Shown here piece after piece: positions 16,601-24,382 of a stretch of DNA of 55,844 bases; positions within the stretch are counted from its first letter, which is position 1; each line of letters starts with the position of its first letter. Origin of the DNA: an uncultured Clostridia bacterium (lineage in GTDB: Bacteria; Bacillota; Clostridia; Saccharofermentanales; Saccharofermentanaceae); the NCBI GenBank assembly GCA_946537885.1, contig CAMNGC010000015.1, positions 1 to 55,844 on the forward strand, read 5' to 3'. The position numbers were made by a program, and so were the translations under genes. The notes below the pieces were generated by a model. That model was not told the DNA's origin and ran no database searches. It saw only the letters and a program-made list of their open reading frames with translations.

Positions 16601-17953
16601 ATAGCCTTCAGGAGCCTGGCTCTCCGTGAAAAAGTAAAGACCGTCGAAAATATTGTTGATCACGATCGTACTGTCGGGAAGGGTTGTAAATGTTATGACA
16701 TTTCTGCTCGGATCGTAGCTATAATCCGCGACGCCCTCCATTGTGACATTTGAAAGATCTCTTGCAGGGATACTGGAGGAATATTCATGTGTTGCATGAA
16801 GTTCGATCACTGCACCGCCTACGCTCAAGATATTTCCGCTTACATCTGTCTTCTCGAACTTGATGCCGTCGTGACATAGGGGAGTAGGTGTAGGCGTATT
16901 TGTCGGAGTAGGTGTATTTGTGGGAGTTATTGTCGTATTAACGGCTGTATAAGTGCCCTCCGTACATTCGGCAATACTAGCGCCGTTCTTGTCACATGAA
17001 TACACTTTTCCGTCATTTGAGACTCTTATATAGTAATCTTGGAGGGCAAGATTATTTCCTTCCGGTACTTCGATCTCATGGAAGCAATAGTAACCGGCAG
17101 GGATATTCTGGAAATCCGTTGAACAGTCAGCAACGGTTGTGAAGCTGATCACATTCTCCTGATTGCTGTAACCCTCAGGAGTTGCTCCGTTCTGTGTGAC
17201 CGTTACGGTACTTGAATCGTAGGCCGGCACATTGATGTTCTCGGACGGTGTAAATCTCGAGAAAGTAAACTTCGCGCCTGCAAGTCTGCTGTTATCTGAA
17301 ATGACCTTCTCGAAAGAAAAGTTGACCTTAACATCGCTGGTTCTCATGACCAGTATTGCTGAATTCTGGATCTTGGAGTTATGAGCGGAGTTGGTCAGGA
17401 AGATAAGCTCGTAGCTGTCATCTACGGGAGCTTCCATGCTGAGCAGCTCATTATATGCCTGAGCTTTGTTATTGCTGCCGGTAACGCCACTTGAATTATT
17501 TGTTAAATGCCATACGGCAGATTGAGTGATGCTCTTAAACTGAGAAGGAGTGAGGTTGTATTTCTCCATTATCCCGGAAGCATTGTTAGGATAGCCGTAA
17601 TAGAGGACAGCCTTGAGTTGATCTACCAGGTTGGGGTTGGTATATGTATTTACATAACCCTCAAGATCAGCGGCAGAATTGACTTCGATACTCTCGAAAA
17701 CGGTTCCGCTTGACCAACTGCTTCTGTCGCTGTTAAGGCAGAAGCCCTTGTAGGTGTTTCCATCCTCATCTCTGAAGTTCGGGGAGCCCGAGTATCCCGA
17801 TGTGGCTGTGAATGTTTCCGATACGAAGGGCTGGTCAGGATCCGCCAGTACCTTCGGCTGTTTGATGGATAGAAATCCGCTGATGTTTGACAGGATCATG
17901 ATCATAATGATCAAGAAACCGACTGTTACCCTCAATCTGTTTGTCCGCTGCAT
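13607..17953 (-). CDS. Thioester (TQXA) adhesin with eight SpaA-like modules
   Basis: A 1448-residue surface protein. A hydrophobic N-terminal signal (residues about 8-37) precedes a TQXA thioester domain: FCLNSD with Cys72 and SITQSAVWHL with Gln144 should form the internal Cys-Gln thioester used for covalent host binding. Eight SpaA/Cna_B-like beta modules follow, each with an early Lys (such as FEKT, LKKV, ISKQ) and a late E-x-x-x-P-x-G-Y block such as ETAAPAGY; these usually form Lys-Asn/Asp isopeptides. Pro/Thr linkers separate some modules and a long PT-rich stalk precedes the C-terminal STGEDPSDYPLLG, TM helix and RKRYKRQ tail, a non-canonical sorting-like signal without LPxTG. RBS GGAGGA at 17961-17966. 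No sortase gene is in the window. Confidence 0.9.
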   Translation of the reverse strand: MQRTNRLRVTVGFLIIMIMILSNISGFLSIKQPKVLADPDQPFVSETFTATSGYSGSPNFRDEDGNTYKGFCLNSDRSSWSSGTVFESIEVNSAADLEGYVNTYTNPNLVDQLKAVLYYGYPNNASGIMEKYNLTPSQFKSITQSAVWHLTNNSSGVTGSNNKAQAYNELLSMEAPVDDSYELIFLTNSAHNSKIQNSAILVMRTSDVKVNFSFEKVISDNSRLAGAKFTFSRFTPSENINVPAYDSSTVTVTQNGATPEGYSNQENVISFTTVADCSTDFQNIPAGYYCFHEIEVPEGNNLALQDYYIRVSNDGKVYSCDKNGASIAECTEGTYTAVNTTITPTNTPTPTNTPTPTPLCHDGIKFEKTDVSGNILSVGGAVIELHATHEYSSSIPARDLSNVTMEGVADYSYDPSRNVITFTTLPDSTIVINNIFDGLYFFTESQAPEGYNIRTTRLFISIRADSTYGIASSSSARPSVTPADTLKFPNTTSTPTPTPSPTPGPVDVTLKKVGTHDELLSATFVLSYNGNGSDSLPPFDMSTVEIENATDVTYDAENNQVVFTTINGQQTIIKGLYSWYGYSLTETWVESGYIMSTDVVYFMPDAEGKIGHLTSVTDQIPDRTFADSIKVINTPEPRPQNIVLSKTDWDQLSNMPGSHYLGGATFAIRSDSLDLSGVTADGVADFEYEPATNTIVFTTIEENSVVLQQIMEGTYQMAEIQAPDGYLPFSETMTLTVMPDGWVRWEEMNYTYNSLSIPNISVTPTPTPTPATSDVTIAKVDQEGTRVSSATLSLYVVETDTVLDFTRLSVTQGEAEAAVTSTASTISFDTSGDFDTVIHKLPVGTYRLSETTTPNGYESAADIIFKITADGILTDAEGNPITAVTMIDNEIFVESFDVNISKQSVYGTAELAGATLKIYNDEGSSIDLSEVTATQGENPAEGFSYNADDNSVSFTSVTNSRTVVHGLAEGSYVLQETAAPAGYDIASAIHFRIDADGNILVGDTNVNGTLTVSDEPLTYGIEFYKFCMLDPETAIPVPDYPGAFIRISNDEGNAFNFETANVWQVNESTPVGMNVSSASVTFVTRSDQPITHIDGLTPGNYVITEIYAPTGFKIADPIHFTITNDGSILVNGEAIDGIRISMEDTLDYVFSTKVRKYSLDETFIPGTTFVLGAFMDLERASEIEPFMDYDLDLSKIEIANATDVSYDPATNTITFTTTSNAVSINNLALGRYYLHEIEAAEGYALPEGDDAYTCFSMSYAPWSTTPGYVASVIRCRFDINTGAIIEDSIYSPELYDAMPIPNVTATPTPSPSATPSPTATATPTATPTATATPTAVPTVTSAPTTTPVTATPTSTAAQDANRTPTPATATPIATATPTPTTEPDKTAADVTITPEPTATPTPANIVGSSTVSTGEDPSDYPLLGMVIFLSGIGLLTGYHLLRKRYKRQ

Positions 17954-17984
17954 TTATAGTTCCTCCAGATTAAACAATAAAAAT

Positions 17985-17990
17985 ATTATA
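17985..17990 (-). promoter_or_regulatory. -10 box for the adhesin gene
   Basis: ATTATA on the plus strand reads TATAAT on the minus strand, 32 bases before the adhesin ATG. No clear TTGACA is seen upstream. Confidence 0.5.
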
Positions 17991-18084
17991 ATATGGAGAA
18001 CTAATCAAAAAAAGATTAGAAATTGCCTATCTAACCGTATTTTTGAGGTTAATTATGTTTTTTATGGCAATAATTATGTAAAAA

Positions 18085-18897
18085 TTACTCTGCGATCTCT
18101 GTTCTGACGTTGCTGACCGCCAGTCCGAATTGATTATCCGCCTCGAAAAGTCTCACGTACCTGTAGATATCGTTGCCGCTCTCTAAGTCTCCCCCGACGA
18201 TCTTCAAGGTCAGTATCACACTGTTGTCAACCTCTTCCATACCCACCAATTCGGCAGGAGCAAATACATCTGTATCGCAATCGAAAAGATATCCGCCGTC
18301 TGCCTCGCGGACTTCGATCCCATCGGGGATAGGGGGCGTCTCGGAGTAATCGGAAAACATAACCGATGCGAAGTCACTTATCTTATCTGCGCTGTAATAG
18401 ATCTCATTGCTGTCAGATTGGTAATCCCCACCCAGATATTCTCTGTATCCAACGCAGAGAGCTTCCATCGCATACCAGAATTCTTCTTCCTCATAGGCGG
18501 TCAAGGGCAGTTCGTCAGGACTGTCGAATCTGCGGGTGGAAGCGTCTGCAAACATATATAATTCAGCTTCGGCTGGGATCTGCTGCTCAGGTGCGGCAAC
18601 AGTTTCCAAAGTACCGTCTTCAGGGATTGAATCCTGCTCCGTCACTGCACTCTCGATGGTCAGGATGCTGTCCGGACTGCCCACATCGACTGTGGTCGGA
18701 ACTTCATTTCCGGGTATGACAACAGTTGTAGGCAGAGCCGGGCCTGAAGTGGGAACCGCCCCTGCAGAACTGCCTATATCAGAAGAGGAAGATATTGTTT
18801 CCTCTTCGTCCTTATTTGAATGACCCTTGCCGCAAGCTGCTATGGAAAGCAGCAGTATCAGTGCGAGCAAAAGTGCGGTGATCTTGCGAGTTTTCAC
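18085..18897 (-). CDS. Hypothetical lipoprotein
   Basis: A 270-residue secreted lipoprotein. It begins with GTG, preceded by GGGGGA, and has a signal peptide ending in the lipobox SIAACGK, so Cys22 would be lipidated. Residues about 28-110 form a Ser/Thr/Pro/Glu-rich spacer without repeats; the folded part starts near LYMFADAST and ends RTEIAE. No enzyme motif is visible. It reads in the same direction as the adhesin, but a -10 box and 131 bases separate them, so it is likely its own unit. The spacer plus small soluble domain resembles other lipoproteins in this window (52998, 53824) only in style, not in sequence. Confidence 0.8.
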   Translation of the reverse strand: MKTRKITALLLALILLLSIAACGKGHSNKDEEETISSSSDIGSSAGAVPTSGPALPTTVVIPGNEVPTTVDVGSPDSILTIESAVTEQDSIPEDGTLETVAAPEQQIPAEAELYMFADASTRRFDSPDELPLTAYEEEEFWYAMEALCVGYREYLGGDYQSDSNEIYYSADKISDFASVMFSDYSETPPIPDGIEVREADGGYLFDCDTDVFAPAELVGMEEVDNSVILTLKIVGGDLESGNDIYRYVRLFEADNQFGLAVSNVRTEIAE

Positions 18898-18931
18898 TAT
18901 TATATCCCCCGTTCCTGTTATTCACCGGATC

Positions 18932-18985
18932 ATTATACAGCATATGAGATAATTCATCATCTTAGAGACAAAAGTCGGGTATAAT
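18932..18985. promoter_or_regulatory. Divergent promoter region
   Basis: Two perfect -10 boxes face apart: TATAAT on the minus strand at 18932-18937 for the lipoprotein gene, and TATAAT on the plus strand at 18980-18985 for the membrane protein at 19023. Neither has a strong -35. Confidence 0.5.
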
Positions 18986-19022
18986 CTTTTCGAGAATTAT
19001 CATGAGGTTACAAGGCGGGCGG

Positions 19023-19697
19023 ATGATCAGCAGGTTTATTGAGCTATGGAGATTAGACTACAGCTTCAAGACGTATTTCGCGGCGGCGCTGTCGGCGCTG
19101 ACCGGGCTTGCGTATACACTCTTTAACGGCTTTCTGGGGATCTACTTCCGTTCGATCTGGCACGGCACCATTTGCGTCTATTATCTTATGCTGGTATTTG
19201 TCCGCGCTTTTACTGTTTATTCACAGCATAAGCTTTCCGAGAAAGACAATTTGAGTTACAAGGAGGCTGTTGAAGAGAAAAGGCGCACTCAGTTAGTGAC
19301 GTATACAGTAATGCTTCTGATGAACCTGGCGCTGATCGTTCCCATCAAAGTGATGATCGGAGGAGAGAGAAGCTTTGACTGGGGAATGATACCCGCTATT
19401 ACAGTTGCTGTTTATGCAACATATCGGATAACTTTTGCAGTAATGAATTTTGCCAAGGGATCCAAGCGCAATGATCCCATCATAAGGCAGCTGAGGACTG
19501 CCGGACTGATAGATTCGCTTGTAACGATCCTTACTTTGCAGAATACCCTGATAGTGGCGGTAGACGGAGGTGTTACCGGCTCAATGAAGACCTTTTCGAT
19601 CATTACGAGCACAGTGATCTGGCTTTTTATTGTGTTTCTTTCCATCTATTCTTTCATTTCTGATAACGCTGTTTATCGAAAAGATTCCGCTGACTAA
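19023..19697 (+). CDS. Hypothetical multi-pass membrane protein
   Basis: A 224-residue integral membrane protein with about six hydrophobic segments (for example YFAAALSALTGLAYTLFNGF, LVTYTVMLLMNLALIVPIKV, TSTVIWLFIVFLSIYSF) linked by short charged loops. I know no family for it. I chose ATG 19023, after AAGGCGGGCGG; an in-frame ATG at 19002 is possible but lacks a site. A TATAAT at 18980 lies just upstream. It comes before another membrane protein and an LtaS-like sulfatase, but a 151-base gap with its own TATAAA follows, so co-transcription is uncertain. Confidence 0.7.
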   Translation: MISRFIELWRLDYSFKTYFAAALSALTGLAYTLFNGFLGIYFRSIWHGTICVYYLMLVFVRAFTVYSQHKLSEKDNLSYKEAVEEKRRTQLVTYTVMLLMNLALIVPIKVMIGGERSFDWGMIPAITVAVYATYRITFAVMNFAKGSKRNDPIIRQLRTAGLIDSLVTILTLQNTLIVAVDGGVTGSMKTFSIITSTVIWLFIVFLSIYSFISDNAVYRKDSAD

Positions 19698-19848
19698 AGC
19701 TTCGCGGGTGACAGACTCTGTATCGATTGTTCAATCAAATCTTACGAAAATGCCACAATGTCGGCGTTTTGACTGTGGAATTTGCCGCGCATTATTGGTA
19801 TAAATAATTGGTTGAATTGGATTTATATCAACAATAGCGGGGATAATT

Positions 19849-20523
19849 ATGAAGAAGTATGCACTGAGCTTTGCAGAGTACCTATTGGCGTTGGTAATGC
19901 TTATATTTACGCCTTTGTGGGTGACTCCTTTAAGGGATTTTTATTCGGGACTGCACTATGGTTCCTATGTTGATGTTTTTACGGATCTTACTGTAGCTCT
20001 CTTCTGGTTTATCGAGATCAAGTTACTTGTTAAATGGTCGCGGAAGAATGGCACGATCGCGAGCGAAGAGGGGCCTGAGAGTAAAGAATTGCTGCCGGCA
20101 TCGAGAGTTCTTCTTATAAGTTTGGCGATTACGGTATGCATATTGCTCGTAAGCTTCGAGACAGGTTTTAAGGTTAAGCCTTTCTACGACATAGCCCACA
20201 GAGTTGCCAGCAGGACTATCGTAAACAGGCTGGGAATTCTCGTTCGCGAATTGGCCGTCTCTTATTGGATCCTTTATGTTTTAAGATTGGCCGATTCTGT
20301 AGGTCTGGGAGCATCCGAAGGGCGTTCGCATCCCAAGACCATCTATTGGGCAATATACATGACGATGCTCGCAGTCTTCGCGGTCTTTGACATATTCACG
20401 ATCACGGGCGCTACATATTTCTCATATATTCTTTTCTATTTATTCTTTGGTCTTGTGTATCACATGGTCAACAAGAGCCTTCACAAGACATTCTGGCTCA
20501 TACTGATCTTGTATGTGCTGTAA
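19849..20523 (+). CDS. Hypothetical multi-pass membrane protein next to LtaS-like gene
   Basis: A 224-residue membrane protein with about six predicted helices (AEYLLALVMLIFTPLWV, VLLISLAITVCILLVSF, IYMTMLAVFAVFDIFTIT and others). The hydrophilic loops carry a few conserved-looking Arg/Asp (RDFYSGLHYGSYVDVF). It lies 12 bases before the sulfatase gene, so they are co-translated or co-transcribed, and it may be a partner of that enzyme in polymer synthesis or export; this is inference. It has the same length as the upstream membrane protein but the sequences do not obviously align. ATG 19849 follows GGGGATAA, a moderate ribosome binding site. Confidence 0.7.
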   Translation: MKKYALSFAEYLLALVMLIFTPLWVTPLRDFYSGLHYGSYVDVFTDLTVALFWFIEIKLLVKWSRKNGTIASEEGPESKELLPASRVLLISLAITVCILLVSFETGFKVKPFYDIAHRVASRTIVNRLGILVRELAVSYWILYVLRLADSVGLGASEGRSHPKTIYWAIYMTMLAVFAVFDIFTITGATYFSYILFYLFFGLVYHMVNKSLHKTFWLILILYVL

Positions 20524-20535
20524 TGGAGGCCTGCT

Positions 20536-22518
20536 ATGAGTGACGAAAACAAAAAGAAGATAAGCAATTTCTGCAGTAAATACCGCACGGTCATAATGTA
20601 CATAGTTTTCGCAGTGGTTATCGAGCTGCTGGCAGTCTGCTGTGTGGACCACACGCTTCTTATATCCGAGCCCTGGGTCGGACTGTCAATGCTTGCACTG
20701 ACATCCGGTATCATGATCGTTATAAACAACAATAAGGCAAGATTGATCCTGGGAATAATATTCCTGACTTTGGAATTAGTTCTCGATATGATACTGACTG
20801 TCGTTTATGACATGGCCGGACAGTATTTTGATTTTGCGATGCTGAGCCTGCGTAACGATGCTTTCGGCATACTTGAGGAGATCTATGTTAACTATGTGTT
20901 TTTCTACGCTTCCGTAGCCATGGTCATAGTCTTTATAGTATGCGGAATCCGTAAGTATAAGACCGATAAGGGCAGTAATGAATATGGCCGTAATAAGACG
21001 GTGGGTACAGCTCTTATCATCATAGGTATCGTTGGTGTAGTGGCAATTACATATGTTATCAATAACGGTTCCGATGACAAGTACACCAAGCTTAAGACAT
21101 CCAAGGCTACCAGCGTTTACTCCAGTTACGGAATGACAGGCAACCTGGTCAATGAGTTCATAAGAGGTATTTTCTATGATGAGATCGAGGAAGTGCCTGA
21201 TAATGAGATCACATCCTACCTCTATAACGATATTGCTCCTGAATCCAAGTATTTCGGCGTATCTTCCGGTAATAATGTTATCGTCATCCTGGCAGAATCC
21301 TTCGAATGGTTTGCCATTATGGACGATGAGGAATTCATCAACGGTCTTGACATCACGGAAGAACAGTATGCCGAGCTCTTCCCGAATATTATGAGATTTA
21401 TGGACAGCTCCGTGGTAATGACTGATTATCACGCCAAGGAGAAAACGGATATATCGGAATGCCTGAGTATCGTCGGATCCTACCCGACAGTCGGATTTAT
21501 CAACTATGATTATCAGGACAACGCCATGCCTTATGCTATGCCTAATGTACTCAGGGCATATGATGACGATATCGTATGCAGATCTTTCCATAATGGTACG
21601 GCGAACTTCTACAATCGTGATAATACACACGGTTCCTTCGGTATAGACCACTTCTATGCATCTGAGGAGATGTACGATATGGTTGCTCCCGACGGCGGAA
21701 CAATGGAGAACTGGATCGTCCAGGGCGAACGTAACCTCGACTCCGAGATGATCGATGTCTGTCAGGATCTGATGTTCCCGACGGATTCGCGTTTCTACAC
21801 ATATATCACCACTATCACCATGCATGGTATGTACTATGAGCGCAACAATCTGGAGAACTACAGGGAGGAGCTGCTCTCTATCTACACACCTACGGGAGAG
21901 TCCGAGGAGGAAGAGATCATCATTGACTACATGACGACAGTTATGGAGTTTGACCGTGCTCTGGGCATGTTGATGGATGATCTGGAGGAGAGAGGCCTGC
22001 TCGACAATACGACGATAGCCCTTTTCGCTGACCATAATGCTTATTATCAGTCCCTCGGTGCTAAGGTTAAGGGCCTTGAGGATTATGATACTGAGTATGA
22101 CTACAGTGACCTCTACCGTGTGCCTTTCATGATCTACGATCAGAACCTGCCGCATATGGAGATCGACAAGTTCACTTGCCAGGCGGATATCGTTCCTACG
22201 CTTTTGGATCTTCTTGGTATTCACTACTATTCGAATATGTACTACGGTCATTCCGTATTTACGCCTGAGGAGACGCTGATCTACTCCCGCGCATATAGTT
22301 TCTTTATCGATGACGGCATCGTAGCCGGATCCCTCGAGAATCCCTTCTTCCGGGACGAAAGTGTTACTGACGAGGAGTGGAATGACTTCGTGACCAGAGG
22401 AACGGCTCTTATCGAGAAGCTTCGTATTTGGGATCAGATCTATATCCACGATTATTTCGGTGACGAGACGAATTACAACACCTACCTGGAGCGCATGGCG
22501 GATATTAATAACGGATAG
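20536..22518 (+). CDS. LTA synthase family sulfatase / phosphoglycerol transferase
   Basis: A 660-residue membrane enzyme of the LtaS/MdoB group. Five TM helices (residues about 20-215) are followed by an extracellular alkaline-phosphatase-fold domain. The metal ligand block VIVILAESFEW, the catalytic threonine in KEKTDISECLS (the family Thr nucleophile), the HNGTANFYNRD segment and the late ADHNAYY metal motif are all present. Such enzymes move glycerol phosphate from phosphatidylglycerol onto lipoteichoic acid or related polymers. Length matches LtaS (about 640). GGAGG lies just before ATG 20536. The exact acceptor cannot be told; an LTA-like or other phosphoglycerol-decorated polymer is likely. 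Confidence 0.9.
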   Translation: MSDENKKKISNFCSKYRTVIMYIVFAVVIELLAVCCVDHTLLISEPWVGLSMLALTSGIMIVINNNKARLILGIIFLTLELVLDMILTVVYDMAGQYFDFAMLSLRNDAFGILEEIYVNYVFFYASVAMVIVFIVCGIRKYKTDKGSNEYGRNKTVGTALIIIGIVGVVAITYVINNGSDDKYTKLKTSKATSVYSSYGMTGNLVNEFIRGIFYDEIEEVPDNEITSYLYNDIAPESKYFGVSSGNNVIVILAESFEWFAIMDDEEFINGLDITEEQYAELFPNIMRFMDSSVVMTDYHAKEKTDISECLSIVGSYPTVGFINYDYQDNAMPYAMPNVLRAYDDDIVCRSFHNGTANFYNRDNTHGSFGIDHFYASEEMYDMVAPDGGTMENWIVQGERNLDSEMIDVCQDLMFPTDSRFYTYITTITMHGMYYERNNLENYREELLSIYTPTGESEEEEIIIDYMTTVMEFDRALGMLMDDLEERGLLDNTTIALFADHNAYYQSLGAKVKGLEDYDTEYDYSDLYRVPFMIYDQNLPHMEIDKFTCQADIVPTLLDLLGIHYYSNMYYGHSVFTPEETLIYSRAYSFFIDDGIVAGSLENPFFRDESVTDEEWNDFVTRGTALIEKLRIWDQIYIHDYFGDETNYNTYLERMADINNG

Positions 22519-22535
22519 GCAAGAAATGCGATAAC

Positions 22536-22580
22536 AGATCCCCCTGAATGACTGTGAAGTGAACTCAGGGGGATCTTTGT
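22536..22580 (+). terminator. Rho-independent terminator after the LtaS-like gene
   Basis: Perfect 12-bp arms AGATCCCCCTGA and TCAGGGGGATCT, 17-base loop, then TTTGTG. It ends the sulfatase operon. Confidence 0.85.
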
Positions 22581-22681
22581 GTATCTGCTATACATGTAGT
22601 GATAACAAAGTTGCAATAAAAACTGCAGCTGATTCTTCTCGAAATAGTATTCCTTTAAGTGCGAAAAATGTATAAAAACGC

Positions 22682-23110
22682 TTCTTCACGGAAAGCTTTG
22701 GATATAGCGTGAATGCTTTAAGCAAAGGCTTAAGCGTGTTGCTTAAGGCTCCGCTTAAATTCATGACCACAGAGACAGCAAATCTGAGCTCAGCCAGGAG
22801 CTCATTTTAAGCTACAGCATAAAGGATTTTACCAACTGAAAACAAGAGCTTCATTTTCAGTTGGTAATTATGCTCGAAAAATACCAACTGAAGAAGAAAA
22901 AAATATTTTCAGTGGGTATTTGGCATTGAATTTACCAACTGAAAACGAAAAAACATAATCCGGTGGGTAGTAAGATGGCGCTCAATACCCACTGAGAAAA
23001 GAATTTAAGAATTCAGTTGGTATGTTGAGCGTTTAGATTACTTGCCTGTCAGCTGCTTATCGCCTCTGCCATCGTGGCAAAATGGATTCCCAAGATTTTC
23101 GTGAAGAACT
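22682..23110. mobile_element. MITE-like element, copy 2, with internal repeats
   Basis: Left end TTCTTCACGGAAAGCTTTGG and right end TTCCCAAGATTTTCGTGAAG are inverted copies (about 19 of 24 positions), and match the inverted repeats at 13379-13546. The interior (about 380 bases) has no gene. It holds four GCTTAAG-like motifs spaced 12-13 bases (22715-22760) and the hairpin array at 22830-23031. The element fills most of the 667-base gap between the converging sulfatase and coaBC genes. No transposase is present. Confidence 0.5.
22830..23031. repeat. Row of four related hairpins
   Basis: Four stem-loops built on TACCAACTGAAAA and TTTTCAGTTGGTA stand at 22830-22866 (13-bp perfect stem, 11-base loop), 22881-22919, 22933-22969 and 22979-23031. 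The last is extended by CGCTCAA/TTGAGCG. Copies 2-4 carry a mismatch in one arm (CAGTGGG or CCCACTG against CCAACTG). The right arm of copy 2 is the exact complement of the left arm of copy 4, and the left arm of copy 2 that of the right arm of copy 4, so a long-range fold is also possible. Confidence 0.8.
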
Positions 23111-23185
23111 AAAAGAAAACTTGATATTTAGTCAGACCTTAAGGATCTTGCTTAGGTGGCAGTTCAAAACACGATCTGCAGGTTC

Positions 23186-24379
23186 TCACATATGACCGAG
23201 AATATAATCCAGCAGCTTGTCAGCTACCTCGCCCTTGGATTGCAGGGGCAGCTCGATCATATCATCCGCAGAGATGAGCGTTACAACATTGGTGTCAACG
23301 CCGAATCCGGCGCCTTCCTGTTTGACGTTATTTGCCACCATCAGATCAACATTTTTGCTCTCGAGTTTAGAACGGGTATTCTCGATCATATTCTGCGTCT
23401 CCATGGAGAAACCGCAGAGGAACTGTCCCTCGCGCTTGTGCTTGCCAAGATAGCCTAGGATATCCTGAGTTCTCTCGAGACTTATGGTCATATCTTCATT
23501 ATCGTGCTTCTTGATCTTCTCTTCGGCGATGCTGGCGGGGCGGAAATCAGCTACGGCTGCTGCCTTGATCACTATGTCGGCATTCTTTGCATTACGGATG
23601 ACTGCATCTGCCATATCGCTTGCGGAGACAATATCTATACGGTTGACGCCTAAGGGACAGTCAAGGGCAGTGGGGCCGGATACTAAGATCACGTTCGCTC
23701 CGCGCCTGACGGCAGCTTCGGCGATGGCATAACCCATCTTCCCGGTAGACAGGTTGGAGATGAAACGCACCGGATCGAGCTTCTCTCGCGTCGGTCCTGC
23801 GGTGACAAGCACAGTCTTACCCTTAAGATCCTTGACTGTCAGGGCTCTCGCGATATATTCCAACAAGACTTCCGGTTCGGGCATCTTGCCGCTGCCTTCA
23901 TCTCCGCAGGCCAGACGTCCACTAGCCGGTGTAATGATCTGAAAACCGTATTTGCCCAAAGTCTTCAGGTTATCCTGTGTAATGGGATTACCCAGCATAT
24001 GGGTGTTCATGGCAGGTGAGATAAGCTTGGGGCATTCGGCTGCCAGAAGTGTCGTAGTTAGCATGTCGTCTGCAATTCCGTGAGCGGCCTTGGCGATAAC
24101 ATTGGCCGTAGCAGGCGCTATCAGGAATACATCAGCCTTTTTGGCCAGCGACACATGTTCAACATTGAATTCAAAATTCCTGTCGAAAGTATCAACCAGG
24201 CACTTATTTCCCGTCAACGTCTCGAAAGTAATGGGATTTATGAAATTCACGGCATTCCGAGTCATGATGACATGTACATCAGCGCCGAGCTTGACGAGGC
24301 TGCTTGCAAGCGTCGCGATCTTATATGCGGCGATGCTGCCTGTGACTCCGAGTACTACGGTCTTGCCATTGAAAGTCAT
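23186..24379 (-). CDS. coaBC: Bifunctional phosphopantothenoylcysteine decarboxylase / phosphopantothenate-cysteine ligase
   Basis: A 397-residue fusion enzyme that makes 4-phosphopantothenoylcysteine and decarboxylates it to 4-phosphopantetheine in coenzyme A synthesis. The N-terminal CoaC flavoprotein half has VTGSIAAYKIA, the active-site His in EHVSLAKKADV, the PAMNTHM motif and a substrate flap with Cys in RLACGDEGSG. The CoaB half starts at KGKTVLVTAGPTREKLDPVRF, with SNLSTGKMG and KAAAVADFRP. Length is normal (about 400). It begins three bases after the coaX stop, in an operon with coaX and a pantothenate-type transporter gene on the minus strand. Confidence 0.97.
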   Translation of the reverse strand: MTFNGKTVVLGVTGSIAAYKIATLASSLVKLGADVHVIMTRNAVNFINPITFETLTGNKCLVDTFDRNFEFNVEHVSLAKKADVFLIAPATANVIAKAAHGIADDMLTTTLLAAECPKLISPAMNTHMLGNPITQDNLKTLGKYGFQIITPASGRLACGDEGSGKMPEPEVLLEYIARALTVKDLKGKTVLVTAGPTREKLDPVRFISNLSTGKMGYAIAEAAVRRGANVILVSGPTALDCPLGVNRIDIVSASDMADAVIRNAKNADIVIKAAAVADFRPASIAEEKIKKHDNEDMTISLERTQDILGYLGKHKREGQFLCGFSMETQNMIENTRSKLESKNVDLMVANNVKQEGAGFGVDTNVVTLISADDMIELPLQSKGEVADKLLDYILGHM

Positions 24380-24382
24380 GAT

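Noticed and set aside
20776..22449. A 557-codon open frame on the minus strand inside the LtaS-like gene
   Set aside because: It mirrors the real gene, has no ribosome binding site or recognisable domain, and the plus-strand protein has clear LtaS motifs.
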